A stretch of 64,000 nt of DNA from Flavobacteriales bacterium (GCA_018660685.1 JABJJW010000002.1:1-64000), one strand, 5' to 3'; counted from the first letter of the stretch, positions 23,689-34,290 are shown. A program made the numbers and translations. The notes: a model not told the origin generated them from the letters alone.

Positions 23689-26553
23689 ATGGCAGAAGGC
23701 GCACCGATACGACTAAGTAAAGCACTACGAGAACTCAACGTGGGGATGAACTCCGTGGTCGATTTCCTTGATACCAAGGGGATATCTATAGATGCCCGTC
23801 CGAACACCAAATTGGATGTGGATACCTATGGATTGCTAGTTGAGGAATTTGCTCCGGATCGTGCTAAAAAGCAGAAGTCCGAAGCCCTTGCTGATCAAGT
23901 GGTTGTGCGTGAAACGATCACGTTAGCTGACCAGAAGAAATCTAAGATTGACAAGAAGCAGGATCAGGATGAAATCTTGATTAAGAACGTTGGAGGATTT
24001 ACTGAAGTCGAAGTTATTGCGCCTGAGCCCGTGGTAGAAGAGAAACCCGCGGAGTCTGAAAAGAAAGAAGAGCCCACAACCGAGGCTCCAAAAGAAACTC
24101 CAAAACAAACCACTCCCCCTGCGCCCAAGAGCGGACCTACTGTTGTAGGAACGATTGATCTAAGTACCGTTAAGTCGAATCGACCTACGAAAAAGGAAGA
24201 ACCGAAAGCCACAGAAAAGCCTGTTACTAAGCCGGCTAAAGCGACGGCTGAAAAGCCGGCTGATACGGCAGCCAAGGAAGTTCAAAAGGCTGAGGAAGCT
24301 GAGAAACCGAAGGAGACGAAGGAAGTTAAAGAGGTCAAAGAGACCAAAGAAGAAATTCCTGTGGCACCTGTTTCTACAAAACCTGAGTTCATCGAAACGA
24401 AGGTTAAGAAGCTTGATGGGCCAAAGTTTGTCGGAAAAATTGACCTTCCGCCACCCACTGTAAAGCCTGCGAAGAAGGTAGGAGAGTCAGCGGATGACAA
24501 AGGCAAAAGAAAGAGAAAGCGTATATCAAAGGTTGTTCCTGGTAAGCAGTTTGATCATGGAAAACCACAGAGAGGTGGTGCCGGTGGAGGATCCAGACCC
24601 GGACCCGGAGGCCGTAGAGGTCAGAGTACCGTTCCTAAACCCGAGTTAACCGAAGAACAAATTCAAAATCAGGTTAGAGAAACGCTCGCTGCTCTTAAGA
24701 GCAAGGGTAAGTCTAGCCGATCAAAGTATCGTAGAGAACGTCGTGAGGCGGTCAGCGAGAAAATGCAAAAGGAACTTGAGCAGCAGGAAGAAGATCAGTC
24801 GGTCCTTAAGCTAACCGAGTTTGTTACGGTGAGTGAGCTTGCTACAATGATGGATGTTTCGCCGACTGAGGTGATTTCAATGTGTATGTCCATCGGAATG
24901 ATGGTGTCTATTAATCAACGTCTCGACTCAGAAACACTGACTCTTCTCGCTGAAGAATTCGGATATACTGTTGAGTTTGTTGGAGCAGACATCGAAGAGA
25001 CTATTCAAGAAGAAGAAGATGATGACCTAGATTCATTAGAAGGTCGTCCACCGATTGTAACCGTAATGGGTCACGTCGATCACGGTAAAACATCTCTACT
25101 TGATCACGTCCGTAGAGAAAATGTTATCGCTGGTGAAGCGGGGGGTATTACCCAGCATATCGGCGCTTATAGCGTTGCTTTGGAAAATGGGAAGACGATT
25201 ACGTTCCTAGATACTCCAGGTCATGAAGCTTTTACCGCAATGCGGGCACGAGGTGCACAGGTCACGGATATCGCCATTATCGTTATTGCCGCTGATGATG
25301 CAGTAATGCCTCAAACTGTTGAGGCAATCAATCACGCGCAAGCAGCAGGCGTTCCTATGGTTTTTACATTCAACAAGATTGATAGAGATGGAGCTAACGC
25401 CGACAAGATTCGGGAACAGTTAGCGAACATGAACATTCTCGTAGAAGACTGGGGCGGTAAGTACCAGTGCCAGGAAATTTCTGCAAAAACTGGATTGAAT
25501 ATCCAGGAATTGCTTGAAAAAGTTCTTCTTGAAGCTGAGTTGCTCGAACTGCAGGCAAATCCGAACAAAGCTGCACGTGGAACGGTAATCGAGGCAACTT
25601 TGGACATCGGAAGAGGTTACACCACAACGCTTCTAGTTCAATCAGGAAATTTAAATATCGGTGATGTCATGCTAGCGGGCAGTCACTTTGGACGAGTTAA
25701 AGCCATGTTCAACGAGCGCGGAGCGCCAATCGAAACAGCGGGACCTTCCATGCCGGTTAGTTTGTTGGGAATGAATGGCGCCCCAAATGCAGGTGATTCA
25801 TTCCTCGTGATGGAGGATGAGCGTGAGGCCAAAAACATTGCGGCAAAGCGTCAACAATTGCAGCGAGAACAAAGTATTCGTACTCAGCGTCGTCAAACGC
25901 TTGAAGACATTGGTGAAATCTTACAGAAAGGGGATTACCATGAGCTCAACCTAATTATCAAAGGTGATGTGGATGGTTCAGTGGAGGCCTTAGCGGACTC
26001 TATGCTCAAACTCTCTACCGAGAATATTGCAATCAACGTAATCCATAAGTCGGTCGGACAAATATCCGAGTCGGATGTGTTGCTGGCCACTGCGTCAGAC
26101 GCTGTAATTATTGGTTTCCAGGTTCGGCCTGCTAGTCAAGCTAGAAAGAGAGCAGAAGGAGAAGGGATTCAAATCCGTCTTTACTCAATTATCTATGATG
26201 CCATCAATGATATGAAGGCAGCAATGGAAGGAATGCTCAAGCCGAAAATCGAAGAACAAGTCGTTTGCAACATTGAGGTTAGAGAAACTTTCAAGATCAG
26301 TAAGGTCGGAACTATTGCCGGTTGCTATGTGCTCGATGGTACGATAAGCAGAAACACAAAAGTTCGCCTGATCCGAGATGGCATCGTTCAGTACACTGGA
26401 TCATTGGGATCACTCAAGCGCTTCAAGGAAGATGTCAAGGAAGTAAAGACTGGCTTCGAGTGCGGTCTGAACATCGAAAACTACAACGACATCAAAGTCG
26501 ATGACATCATCGAAGGCTTTGAAGAAGTTGAAGTTGCCAGAAAGCTTGAGTAA
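23689..26553 (+). CDS. infB: Translation initiation factor IF-2
   Basis: A 954-residue GTPase that brings initiator tRNA to the 30S subunit. An N-terminal IF2_N domain (1-55) is followed by a long Lys/Glu/Pro/Ala-rich linker (about 60-350) with a [16 protein letters not shown] stretch, and a second IF2_N-type helix bundle (about 370-430). The GTPase domain has GHVDHGKT at 461-468, DTPGHEAF near 507 and NKID near 562. The beta-barrel and C-terminal domains complete it. It is last in rimP-nusA-infB. Its stop codon ends at the base next to the stop of the convergent SPOR gene. Confidence 0.97.
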   Translation: MAEGAPIRLSKALRELNVGMNSVVDFLDTKGISIDARPNTKLDVDTYGLLVEEFAPDRAKKQKSEALADQVVVRETITLADQKKSKIDKKQDQDEILIKNVGGFTEVEVIAPEPVVEEKPAESEKKEEPTTEAPKETPKQTTPPAPKSGPTVVGTIDLSTVKSNRPTKKEEPKATEKPVTKPAKATAEKPADTAAKEVQKAEEAEKPKETKEVKEVKETKEEIPVAPVSTKPEFIETKVKKLDGPKFVGKIDLPPPTVKPAKKVGESADDKGKRKRKRISKVVPGKQFDHGKPQRGGAGGGSRPGPGGRRGQSTVPKPELTEEQIQNQVRETLAALKSKGKSSRSKYRRERREAVSEKMQKELEQQEEDQSVLKLTEFVTVSELATMMDVSPTEVISMCMSIGMMVSINQRLDSETLTLLAEEFGYTVEFVGADIEETIQEEEDDDLDSLEGRPPIVTVMGHVDHGKTSLLDHVRRENVIAGEAGGITQHIGAYSVALENGKTITFLDTPGHEAFTAMRARGAQVTDIAIIVIAADDAVMPQTVEAINHAQAAGVPMVFTFNKIDRDGANADKIREQLANMNILVEDWGGKYQCQEISAKTGLNIQELLEKVLLEAELLELQANPNKAARGTVIEATLDIGRGYTTTLLVQSGNLNIGDVMLAGSHFGRVKAMFNERGAPIETAGPSMPVSLLGMNGAPNAGDSFLVMEDEREAKNIAAKRQQLQREQSIRTQRRQTLEDIGEILQKGDYHELNLIIKGDVDGSVEALADSMLKLSTENIAINVIHKSVGQISESDVLLATASDAVIIGFQVRPASQARKRAEGEGIQIRLYSIIYDAINDMKAAMEGMLKPKIEEQVVCNIEVRETFKISKVGTIAGCYVLDGTISRNTKVRLIRDGIVQYTGSLGSLKRFKEDVKEVKTGFECGLNIENYNDIKVDDIIEGFEEVEVARKLE

Positions 26554-27021
26554 TTACTTGCTTGAGTAATCCACTTTTATTTCATCCGTTACAATAAAAG
26601 AAGCTGGATAAAGCTCACGGATTTCCATGTGGAATTCTAAGGCAGCTAGATAGGTGCGGTAATCGCCTACTCGAACCACCCAACTAGGATAATTCCACAA
26701 CGTGTACGAGGTCGTTTTTTCAAACGTCTTCAGAAAGTCACTTTGATTCGTGATGGCATCTTTTTTACCGTTTGGGCCCGCTGCCGAAAAAATTTGAATT
26801 CGATATCCTTCCGGCACCAATGTTTTGGCATCAAGGCTATCCATCATGGAGACAAACTTGCTGAGTTCGCCGCTCATTTTTACTTGAGGAGTGTGAACTT
26901 TGTTGTCCTCAATTTCATGTCTACTTTGAACATTGGTGAGGGTCGTAGATGTATCTGACTGAGCTAGAATGGAATACGAATTCAAGCAAACTATGAGGAG
27001 AGTGAGTTGTTTGATCGGCAT
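26554..27021 (-). CDS. Exported SPOR-domain protein
   Basis: About 155 residues from the ATG at 27021; 15 codons of open frame upstream would precede the signal peptide and are rejected. The signal peptide is MPIKQLTLLIVCLNSYSILAQ. A short linker is followed by a SPOR-like domain (about 75-155): GYRIQIFSAAGPNGKKDA, then FLKTFEKTTSYTLWNYPSWVVRVGDYRTYLAALEF. SPOR domains bind denuded glycan strands of peptidoglycan, usually at division sites. No partner gene is adjacent. The perfect -7 box at 27027-27034 supports the shorter start. It ends exactly against infB. Confidence 0.75.
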   Translation of the reverse strand: MPIKQLTLLIVCLNSYSILAQSDTSTTLTNVQSRHEIEDNKVHTPQVKMSGELSKFVSMMDSLDAKTLVPEGYRIQIFSAAGPNGKKDAITNQSDFLKTFEKTTSYTLWNYPSWVVRVGDYRTYLAALEFHMEIRELYPASFIVTDEIKVDYSSK

Positions 27022-27026
27022 GACAT

Positions 27027-27034
27027 CAAAGGTA
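27027..27034 (-). promoter_or_regulatory. -7 box TACCTTTG before the SPOR gene
   Basis: A perfect TAnnTTTG match on the minus strand, only five bases before the ATG at 27021, implying a leaderless or nearly leaderless mRNA. No well-placed TTG was found upstream. Confidence 0.4.
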
Positions 27035-27132
27035 CTCGGACTCAGAAATTTAGAATTTCGGTCCAAATATTCCGATTATATAAAGCCTTGGAAAACAAGG
27101 TAATGCATCCTTTATTTAGAAGCATTTTAAAT

Positions 27133-27195
27133 TATCTTTGAGGGTCGCATTTTTAAAGAAATGTTAATCCTCTATATGCCATTCGATTAAATTTG
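27133..27195 (+). promoter_or_regulatory. Two -7 boxes before the act-cox operon
   Basis: TATCTTTG at 27133-27140 and TAAATTTG at 27188-27195 both match TAnnTTTG perfectly. The nearer one would give a leader of about 40 bases before actA. Neither has a clean TTG at 17-23 bases upstream. They may be alternative promoters for the respiratory operon. Confidence 0.45.
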
Positions 27196-27239
27196 CCTCG
27201 TTTTCAGACCACCCTACAGAATATAAACTGAAAGGACCT

Positions 27240-28511
27240 ATGCTAAATTTTTGGGTGAGCCTAACTAACCGGTTTCTGTCGACAACCGCTTTAGTTTCTC
27301 TGCTCCTATTGTCCTCTATAGCGTTCGCTCAAGAAGGCGAAGCTTTATACAAAGCCAACTGTACTGCATGTCATAAGATTGACAAGAAAATGATTGGGCC
27401 TGCCCTCCAGGGCGCTCGTCAAACTTGGGCTGATCGAACTGGCAGTGATGATGCAATTGTTGCTTGGATTAAAAACTCTCAAGGATACATTAAGGAGTCA
27501 GGTGATTCGTACGCTAAAGATCTTTTAGATCAGTACAACAACACCTTGATGACTCCGAATGCGCTGAGCACCGAAGAAGTGCTTGCCCTTCTTGACTTCG
27601 TTGATGCATGGCAACCGGAAGTAGCAGTAGCTGCTGATGGCGGTGCTGTGGCGAGTGGCGAAGGAGGATCAGGAGAGGCAGGTGATCCAACATTACTTCT
27701 GATCGTAACGATCATTATACTCTTCGTACTCTTCAGAGTGTTATGGGGAGTTCAACGAAACCTGAAAGCGCTCAATCAGCAAAAGGATGGCGAAGATGTA
27801 GAGCAAGGGCCATCGCTCTTTGAAGCGTTCCTGGCTTACTTCTCTAAGAACAAAGCAGTGACCGCAGTGGTCATAGTTCTTCTCTTCGGTTATGGAGCTG
27901 TAATTAGTTGGGATTGGGTAAATAGCATTGGTGTCTACCAAGGTTATCAGCCAACTCAGCCAATCTGGTTCTCGCATAAAATTCACGCTGGACAAAACGG
28001 CATCAACTGCGTTTACTGTCACAATTCCGCTGAGAAAGGAAAAGCTGCTGGCATTCCATCTGTCAACATTTGCATGAACTGTCATATGGGAGTTCAAGAG
28101 GGCAAAGTGACGGGGACCGAGGAGATCGCTAAAATCTACGATGCCATTGGATGGGACGCAGATAAGTTGCAATACATCGATGGTTACGAACAGAAACCCA
28201 TCGAATGGGTTCGTATACATAACCTGCAGGACTTTGTCTATTTCAATCACAGTCAGCACGTAGTGGTTGGAAAACAAGAATGCCAGACGTGCCATGGTCC
28301 CGTCGAAGAGATGGACGAGGTTTATCAGCATTCAGATTTGACGATGGGATGGTGTATCAATTGCCATAGAGAAACAGAAGTCGATATGGAAGGAAATGGT
28401 TACTACGAAGAGGTCCATGCCGAATTAGTTGAGAAGTATAAAGATCAAGGACTTGAGACGTTCAGCGTAGAGCAAAACGGTGGTCTCGAATGCGTTAAAT
28501 GTCACTATTAA
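27240..28511 (+). CDS. actA: Alternative complex III subunit A, multiheme cytochrome c with extra N-terminal heme domain
   Basis: A 423-residue heme protein that passes electrons within alternative complex III, the Bacteroidota replacement for cytochrome bc1. After a signal peptide (1-30) there is a monoheme class I cytochrome c domain with CTACH at 41-45. A Gly/Ala linker and a membrane helix (about 145-165) come next, and a second hydrophobic segment lies near 207-225. Then five more CxxCH sites follow at 257, 278, 348, 372 and 418 (CVYCH, CMNCH, CQTCH, CINCH, CVKCH). The usual ActA is pentaheme; the sixth heme comes from the fused N-terminal domain. It is first in the operon. Confidence 0.92.
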   Translation: MLNFWVSLTNRFLSTTALVSLLLLSSIAFAQEGEALYKANCTACHKIDKKMIGPALQGARQTWADRTGSDDAIVAWIKNSQGYIKESGDSYAKDLLDQYNNTLMTPNALSTEEVLALLDFVDAWQPEVAVAADGGAVASGEGGSGEAGDPTLLLIVTIIILFVLFRVLWGVQRNLKALNQQKDGEDVEQGPSLFEAFLAYFSKNKAVTAVVIVLLFGYGAVISWDWVNSIGVYQGYQPTQPIWFSHKIHAGQNGINCVYCHNSAEKGKAAGIPSVNICMNCHMGVQEGKVTGTEEIAKIYDAIGWDADKLQYIDGYEQKPIEWVRIHNLQDFVYFNHSQHVVVGKQECQTCHGPVEEMDEVYQHSDLTMGWCINCHRETEVDMEGNGYYEEVHAELVEKYKDQGLETFSVEQNGGLECVKCHY

Positions 28512-28529
28512 TCCAAGCGATTGAGCATT

Positions 28530-31500
28530 ATGAGCAACAAGAAAGTATACTGGAAAGGAACTGAAGAACTGATTCAGGAACCGACTTTCGTTAAGAATAG
28601 TCAGAAAGAGTTCTCTGAAGAGTTGCCAATAGAGCAGTTTCTTTCTAACAATGATTTGGACTCTACGAATACTAGTCGCCGTGACTTCCTAAAGTTCATG
28701 GGATTTGGTATCACTGCCGCTACGTTGGCAGCATGTGAGACTCCAGTAGTTAAAAGTCTACCGTACGTCGTGAAGCCTGATGAAGTGATGCCAGGTATCG
28801 CTAACTATTATGCGTCAACGCACTTTGATGGTTATGACTACGCAAGCATTTTGGTTAAGACTAGAGAAGGTCGACCAATTCATATTGAAGCCAACAAGAG
28901 GTCGGTAGTTTCAGGAAACGGGGTAAGTGCCCGTGTCAACTCTTCCATTCTTTCATTGTATAACAACAGAAGATTCAAAACTCCGCTCAAAGAAGGAGCT
29001 CCTTCTGATTGGACTACCGTGGACGGTGAATTAGCAAATGCTTTAGCAGCAGTGAAAGCGAATGGCGGGAATGTTCGAGTTCTCTCTTCGACGATGATTA
29101 GTCCTTCTTCAGAGGCACTGATGAACGAGTTTTCTGCTTGGATGGGTGAATCAACAGAATCATCAGATGGAGAAGATGCAGGTAGTGCATCCGTAAAACA
29201 CATTATGTACGATGCGGTTTCAGCTGCCGCCATGAGAGAAGCTAATAGTAGAACATTCGGTTCTGCTACGATTCCTTCTTACAATTTTGACAAGGCTGAA
29301 TCAATCGTTAGCATTGGAGCAGACTTTTTGACGAACTGGATTAATCCTCTTGGAATTTCAGCTGGGTATGCGGCAACGAGAAAGCCAGGTGGAACGATGA
29401 GCAAACATTTCCAATTTGAAACTGGATTAAGTACCACAGGATCGAGTGCTGATGTTCGAGGTGCAATCAAGCCTTCAGAAATGGGTGTGGTAGCCAAAAT
29501 GATTCACAGCGCTGTTGCTGCCAAACTTGGTCAAGCTGGTGCCGGTTCGGCGTCCTTGGCAAATGATGACAATAATGTTGCATCTAAAATTGATGAAGCT
29601 GCGGCTTCATTGGTTGGTGCCCGTGGAAAGTCAATTGTAATTTCTGGATCAAACGATCCAAATGTTCAGACAGTGGTTAACGGCATCAATCAAATGTTGG
29701 AAAACTATGGAACGACGCTTGACATGAACGTTCCTATGAACTTGCGTCAAGGTAGCGATGCCGATTTTGGAGCATTGATTGCGGAGATGAATTCAGGTGC
29801 CGTAGACATGCTCTTCATCATGGATTGTGATCCTATGTACAGCGCTCCAGCTTCGTTTGGTTTTGCCGATGCCCTCGCAAAAGTGAAAACCTCAGTTTCA
29901 TTTGGTGAGAAGCCAGATTTTACGTCACAGCTGACGACCTATGTATGTCCGGTAAACCATTACTTGGAAAGCTGGAATGATGCAAATCCTGCAGGAGTTG
30001 AAGTAAGCTTCACTCAACCTGCGATTGAAAAAATTTATGATACCCGTCAGTGGCAAGATTCATTTCTTAAGTGGATGGGAGCGGATGGCTCCTACTATGA
30101 TTACTTAAAAGGGAAATGGGATTCTGAAGTGAGCGTGGAGGACAATCCAGAAGCAATCTTCGCCTCTCGCTGGAATAAAATAATTCATGATGGAACTTCC
30201 ACTCTCTCCGCCCCGGAAGGAATGGAGTCAAACCAAATGAGCTTCAATACCGATGCTGTGGCACAGGCTGCTGGTTCAGTAGCGGCTGCAGGCGACGGTT
30301 GGGAGGTTGAGTTTTACGTCAAAACAGGAATTGGTCTTGGGACCAACGCAGACAACCCGTGGTTACAAGAGCTCCCGGATCCAGTTACCAAAGTGGTATG
30401 GGATCAATATGTGTGTATGAATCCTGCGGATATGAACGAGCTAGGTTTGAATACGCTCATGGGTGAACAGCAGAAATCGGGTATGGTTCGAGTAACCGTT
30501 GAAGGTCAATCAGTGGAACTTCCCGTAGTTGCTGTGCCTGGTCAAAAGAAACAAACGATAGCGGTAGCGCTTGGATATGGAAAAGGATATGAAGGCGATC
30601 GATTGATCGGATCAAATGTTTTCTCCATGTTGCCAGTAACAAACGGGTTTGTTCAATACAATTCTGCCGCTACGGTTGAGAAGCTTGAAATGCGCTACAA
30701 CATAGCATCTACTCAAACTCATCACACGATGATGGGAAGAAAGATGCTCAACGAAACAACACTTTCGGATTTCACAGACAATGGCAAGGAAAGCTGGAAT
30801 CCAGATGTTGCCATCGCTGATGCATATGGTAAAAAGACGGCAATTAAAGAATTAGACCTCTGGGCGGATCAAGACATAGATCTTGGCCACCGTTGGGGAA
30901 TGTCAATTGACCTGAATACATGCATCGGTTGCGGTTCATGTGTTACAGCATGTCACTCTGAAAACAACGTTCCGATCGTAGGAAAGGACGAGGTTAACAG
31001 AACCAGAACAATGAGCTGGATGCGGATTGATCGATACTACAGTAGCGATGCAGATCCAGAAATTCACGGAGGCATTAATCAAACAAAAGATTATGCGGCC
31101 ATGGAAGTTCCTGCGGATTATCCAGAGGTTGGCTTCATGCCAGTTATGTGTCAGCACTGTAACCATGCACCGTGTGAGACTGTATGCCCAGTTGCGGCGA
31201 CAACGCACAGTGATGAAGGGTACAACCAGATGACTTATAACAGGTGTATTGGCACACGTTACTGCGCGAACAACTGTCCTTATAAGGTAAGAAGGTTTAA
31301 CTGGTTCAATTATGTGGGTGATTCGAAGTTTACGGACATCAACCCAGCACAAGACGACCTAGCGAGAATGGTGTTGAACCCTGATGTTGTTGTTCGATCA
31401 AGAGGGGTTATGGAAAAATGCAGCCTTTGTGTACAGAGAGTACAGGCTGGTAAGTTGGATGCCAAGAAGAAAGGAGAGCCAGTTGCAGATGGAGTGGTTC

Positions 31501-31691
31501 AGACTGCTTGTTCTTCGGCGTGCCCGACAAATGCGATCACATTTGGTGATATCAATGATGCAAATTCATCTGTACGCGAACAAGCAATGGACGAACGGGC
31601 TTATAACCTACTCGAGGAAGTTGGAGTACAGCCAAACATTTGGTATCAAACTAAAGTTAGAAACGCCGCTAATACCGAGCAAACTGCCTAA
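28530..31691 (+). CDS. actB: Alternative complex III subunit B, iron-sulfur/molybdopterin-like protein
   Basis: A 1053-residue protein starting at ATG 28530; a TTG three codons upstream is in frame but less likely. A twin-arginine export signal SRRDFLKFMGF (Arg50-Arg51) ends in the lipobox-like LAAC with Cys69. Residues 70-740 correspond to the molybdopterin-oxidoreductase-like part, which lacks the cofactor in characterised complexes. The C-terminal part (about 780-1053) is a ferredoxin-like electron relay with CIGCGSCVTACH, CQHCNHAPCETVCP, CIGTRYCANNCP and CSLC...CSSACP. That is enough for four Fe-S clusters. It transfers electrons from quinol to the heme subunits. It follows actA by 18 bp. 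Confidence 0.93.
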   Translation: MSNKKVYWKGTEELIQEPTFVKNSQKEFSEELPIEQFLSNNDLDSTNTSRRDFLKFMGFGITAATLAACETPVVKSLPYVVKPDEVMPGIANYYASTHFDGYDYASILVKTREGRPIHIEANKRSVVSGNGVSARVNSSILSLYNNRRFKTPLKEGAPSDWTTVDGELANALAAVKANGGNVRVLSSTMISPSSEALMNEFSAWMGESTESSDGEDAGSASVKHIMYDAVSAAAMREANSRTFGSATIPSYNFDKAESIVSIGADFLTNWINPLGISAGYAATRKPGGTMSKHFQFETGLSTTGSSADVRGAIKPSEMGVVAKMIHSAVAAKLGQAGAGSASLANDDNNVASKIDEAAASLVGARGKSIVISGSNDPNVQTVVNGINQMLENYGTTLDMNVPMNLRQGSDADFGALIAEMNSGAVDMLFIMDCDPMYSAPASFGFADALAKVKTSVSFGEKPDFTSQLTTYVCPVNHYLESWNDANPAGVEVSFTQPAIEKIYDTRQWQDSFLKWMGADGSYYDYLKGKWDSEVSVEDNPEAIFASRWNKIIHDGTSTLSAPEGMESNQMSFNTDAVAQAAGSVAAAGDGWEVEFYVKTGIGLGTNADNPWLQELPDPVTKVVWDQYVCMNPADMNELGLNTLMGEQQKSGMVRVTVEGQSVELPVVAVPGQKKQTIAVALGYGKGYEGDRLIGSNVFSMLPVTNGFVQYNSAATVEKLEMRYNIASTQTHHTMMGRKMLNETTLSDFTDNGKESWNPDVAIADAYGKKTAIKELDLWADQDIDLGHRWGMSIDLNTCIGCGSCVTACHSENNVPIVGKDEVNRTRTMSWMRIDRYYSSDADPEIHGGINQTKDYAAMEVPADYPEVGFMPVMCQHCNHAPCETVCPVAATTHSDEGYNQMTYNRCIGTRYCANNCPYKVRRFNWFNYVGDSKFTDINPAQDDLARMVLNPDVVVRSRGVMEKCSLCVQRVQAGKLDAKKKGEPVADGVVQTACSSACPTNAITFGDINDANSSVREQAMDERAYNLLEEVGVQPNIWYQTKVRNAANTEQTA

Positions 31692-31697
31692 TTAGAT

Positions 31698-33077
31698 ATG
31701 CAACAAGAATCCGTCTTAAGAGAACCGTTGATACTTGGTGATAAGACCTATCACCAGATTACGGAAGATGTATGTGCGCCTGTAGAGGGGAAGGCCAATA
31801 AGTATTGGTATATCGTATTTACGTTGTCAGTCATTGTCGCACTTTGGGGTGTAGGTTGTATTCTCTATACCATCGGTCGTGGAATTGGAACTTGGGGATT
31901 AAATACAACAGTTGATTGGGCGTGGGATATCACAAACTTCGTTTGGTGGGTTGGTATTGGTCATGCTGGAACACTTATCTCAGCAGTACTTCTTTTATTC
32001 CGCCAGAAGTGGAGAATGGCAATTAATCGCTCAGCAGAGGCGATGACAATTTTTGCCGTAATGATGGCAGCACTTTTCCCTGGAATTCACATGGGCCGTA
32101 TCTGGATGGGTTATTGGGTATTCCCATTAACCAATACCTACGGTTCACTTTGGGTGAACTTCAATTCACCACTCCTTTGGGACGTATTTGCGATATCCAC
32201 TTACTTTTCTGTATCGCTTGTTTTCTGGTATATCGGTTTAATACCAGACTTTGCTACAATTCGCGATCGTGCAGTCAAGCCGATTCAGAAAATGGCCTAT
32301 AGCACGTTGAGTTTTGGATGGACGGGTGATGTGAAAGCTTGGATTCGATTTGAAGAAGTTTCATTAGTGCTTGCTGGTCTTGCGACACCATTGGTCTTTT
32401 CAGTACACTCTATTGTATCCATGGACTTTGCTACATCGGTAGTTCCGGGATGGCACACGACAATCTTTCCGCCCTATTTCGTTGCTGGTGCAATCTTCTC
32501 TGGATTTGCCATGGTAATGACACTTCTAATCATTGCAAGAAAGGTCTTGAGCCTCGAATCTTACATCACGATAAAACACGTCGAATACATGAACATCGTA
32601 ATCGTAATTACGGGTTCAATGGTGGGTGTCGCATATCTGAGTGAGCTGTTCATTTCGTGGTATTCAGGGGTTGAATACGAAGGCTACGCATTCTTAAATA
32701 GAGCTACCGGGCCTTATTGGTGGGCCTATTGGTCCATGATGACTTGTAATGTTGTCACTCCTCAGTTGTTTTGGTTCAAGAAAATCAGGACGAGTTTGGT
32801 TGCGTCCTTCATCCTGTCCATCTTCGTTAATATCGGAATGTGGTTTGAGCGATTTGTGATTATCGTGACTTCTCTCCACAGAGATTACATGCCATCGAAC
32901 TGGTCAATGTTCCACCCGACTTTTGTTGACATTGGAATCTTTCTGGGGACCATTGGAATCTTCTTTACGCTGTTCTTGTTATTCAGTCGATTCTTCCCGG
33001 TACTTGCATTGAATGAATTGAAGTCAATCCTGAAATCTTCAGGAGATAACTATAAAAACAACGGTACACATGAGTAA
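31698..33077 (+). CDS. actC: Alternative complex III subunit C, NrfD-like quinol-oxidising membrane protein
   Basis: A 459-residue integral membrane protein of the NrfD/PsrC family with about ten transmembrane helices. Characteristic segments include TNFVWWVGIGHAGTLISAVLLLFRQKWR, FPGIHMGRIWMGYW and SVHSIVSMDFATSVVPGWHTTIFPPYF. Members hold the quinol site of alternative complex III together with ActF. The first 30 residues are soluble. It lies 6 bp after actB and its last codons overlap actD by 8 bp, which fits stoichiometric translation of the complex. Confidence 0.93.
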   Translation: MQQESVLREPLILGDKTYHQITEDVCAPVEGKANKYWYIVFTLSVIVALWGVGCILYTIGRGIGTWGLNTTVDWAWDITNFVWWVGIGHAGTLISAVLLLFRQKWRMAINRSAEAMTIFAVMMAALFPGIHMGRIWMGYWVFPLTNTYGSLWVNFNSPLLWDVFAISTYFSVSLVFWYIGLIPDFATIRDRAVKPIQKMAYSTLSFGWTGDVKAWIRFEEVSLVLAGLATPLVFSVHSIVSMDFATSVVPGWHTTIFPPYFVAGAIFSGFAMVMTLLIIARKVLSLESYITIKHVEYMNIVIVITGSMVGVAYLSELFISWYSGVEYEGYAFLNRATGPYWWAYWSMMTCNVVTPQLFWFKKIRTSLVASFILSIFVNIGMWFERFVIIVTSLHRDYMPSNWSMFHPTFVDIGIFLGTIGIFFTLFLLFSRFFPVLALNELKSILKSSGDNYKNNGTHE

Positions 33078-33594
33078 GGCGATATATGCTCTTTACGATG
33101 ATGACGAGGTAATGATGGACGGTGCACGAAGCATCCTTTCCAAGAACCTCCGCATCAATGATGTTTACTCCCCTTTCCCTGTTCACGGGCTGGAGAATGT
33201 ATTGGGTATTAAATGGACCCGAATTGCAATCACAGCATTTCTATACGGGTTAACCGCTGCGACATTGGCTCTTTTGGGACTTTGGTACATTATGATTGAG
33301 GATTGGCCAATGAACATTGGTGGTAAGCCAAATGAGTTTTTGTATCAGAATTTACCTGCCTTCATTCCAGTGACTTTCGAATTCACTGTCCTCTGTGCTT
33401 CCCATGGTATGGCAATTACCTATTTGATTAGAAATCGGACATTCCCAGGGGCAAAAGCACGAAACCCACATCCTCGTACGACGGATGATCACTTCGCAAT
33501 TGAAATCATGAAGGAAGAAAATTCCGGAATGAGCGATGATGATATTCGAGACATTTTGAAAGAAACCAACCCGGTCGAAATATTTGAGAAGTAA
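33070..33594 (+). CDS. actD: Alternative complex III subunit D (DUF3341)
   Basis: A 174-residue membrane subunit. An N-terminal soluble domain (1-50) begins MSKAIYALYDDDEVMMDGARSI, then come two transmembrane helices (about 52-75 and 100-120), with the conserved DVYSPFPVHGLE near 37-48 and NEFLYQNLPAFIPVTFEFTVL between and into the second helix. This is the DUF3341 family, found only as a subunit of alternative complex III. Its role is structural. It overlaps actC by 8 bp and its stop precedes the actE ATG by one base. Confidence 0.92.
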   Translation: MSKAIYALYDDDEVMMDGARSILSKNLRINDVYSPFPVHGLENVLGIKWTRIAITAFLYGLTAATLALLGLWYIMIEDWPMNIGGKPNEFLYQNLPAFIPVTFEFTVLCASHGMAITYLIRNRTFPGAKARNPHPRTTDDHFAIEIMKEENSGMSDDDIRDILKETNPVEIFEK

Positions 33595-33595
33595 G

Positions 33596-34276
33596 ATGAA
33601 GAAGACAGCACTTTCATTTCTATCAAAACTGGGCGTTGTTGCACTTAGCTTCTACTTGGTATCGTGCAGCCCAAACCCACAAAGTCCGGGCATCGAGTAC
33701 ATGCCAGACATGTATAGAACTCAGGCCCTTGAACCATATAGCGGTAACACAAACTATGCTGATAGCATGGAGGCGAGGAAGCCAGCAGAAGGATCCATCG
33801 CGAGAGGCTACTTGCCTTACGGACTACCAAATACCAACGAAGGCTACGCAAAAGCGGGTGAATTACTAACGAATCCTTACCCGAATTCTGAAGAAGTGAT
33901 AACGGAAGGGAAGGTTATTTATTCCAAGATGTGCGTGCACTGTCATGGCAAGGAAGGTGCTGGTGACGGACCAACAGTCGCTGCAGGACACCCACCACCC
34001 CCTGCTTACAATAGCGCAGCCTTGGCTCGGTTAGTTGAGGGAAAGATGTTCCATTCAATTACTTACGGAAAGAACTTAATGGGGCCACACTCATCTCAAC
34101 TCAATGTAGAGGAGCGATGGAAGGTGATCCGATATGTACAGACTCTACAGAACCCTGACGGTGAAGGAGAGGCGAAAGAAAGCACGGACGAAGTTGAACC
34201 TATGGCAGAAGATGCTCCAGCAGACGGGAATGTAGAAGCTGCGAGCGAAGAAGCCGAACCTGAAATGACAAACTAA
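33596..34276 (+). CDS. actE: Alternative complex III subunit E, monoheme lipoprotein cytochrome c
   Basis: A 226-residue protein from ATG 33596; a TTG four codons earlier overlaps actD and is less likely. A lipoprotein signal ends in LVSC near residue 24, so it is anchored in a membrane by a lipid. A class I cytochrome c domain has CVHCHGKEGAGDGP with heme Cys113/Cys116 and His117, and a Met axial ligand likely in KNLMGPHSSQL. The last 45 residues are a disordered Glu/Ala-rich tail. It passes electrons from the complex toward the oxidase. It is fifth in the operon. Confidence 0.92.
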   Translation: MKKTALSFLSKLGVVALSFYLVSCSPNPQSPGIEYMPDMYRTQALEPYSGNTNYADSMEARKPAEGSIARGYLPYGLPNTNEGYAKAGELLTNPYPNSEEVITEGKVIYSKMCVHCHGKEGAGDGPTVAAGHPPPPAYNSAALARLVEGKMFHSITYGKNLMGPHSSQLNVEERWKVIRYVQTLQNPDGEGEAKESTDEVEPMAEDAPADGNVEAASEEAEPEMTN

Positions 34277-34290
34277 ACCGAACCGCTACT

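Noticed and set aside
23860-24750. Low-complexity linker of IF-2 as a foreign insertion
   Set aside because: Long charged N-terminal linkers are normal in IF-2 of this phylum, and the flanking domains are in frame.
27741-28331. 196-residue open frame on the minus strand inside actA
   Set aside because: Lies wholly antisense to a heme protein with all motifs intact; it has no domain pattern, and its existence follows from the codon bias of actA.
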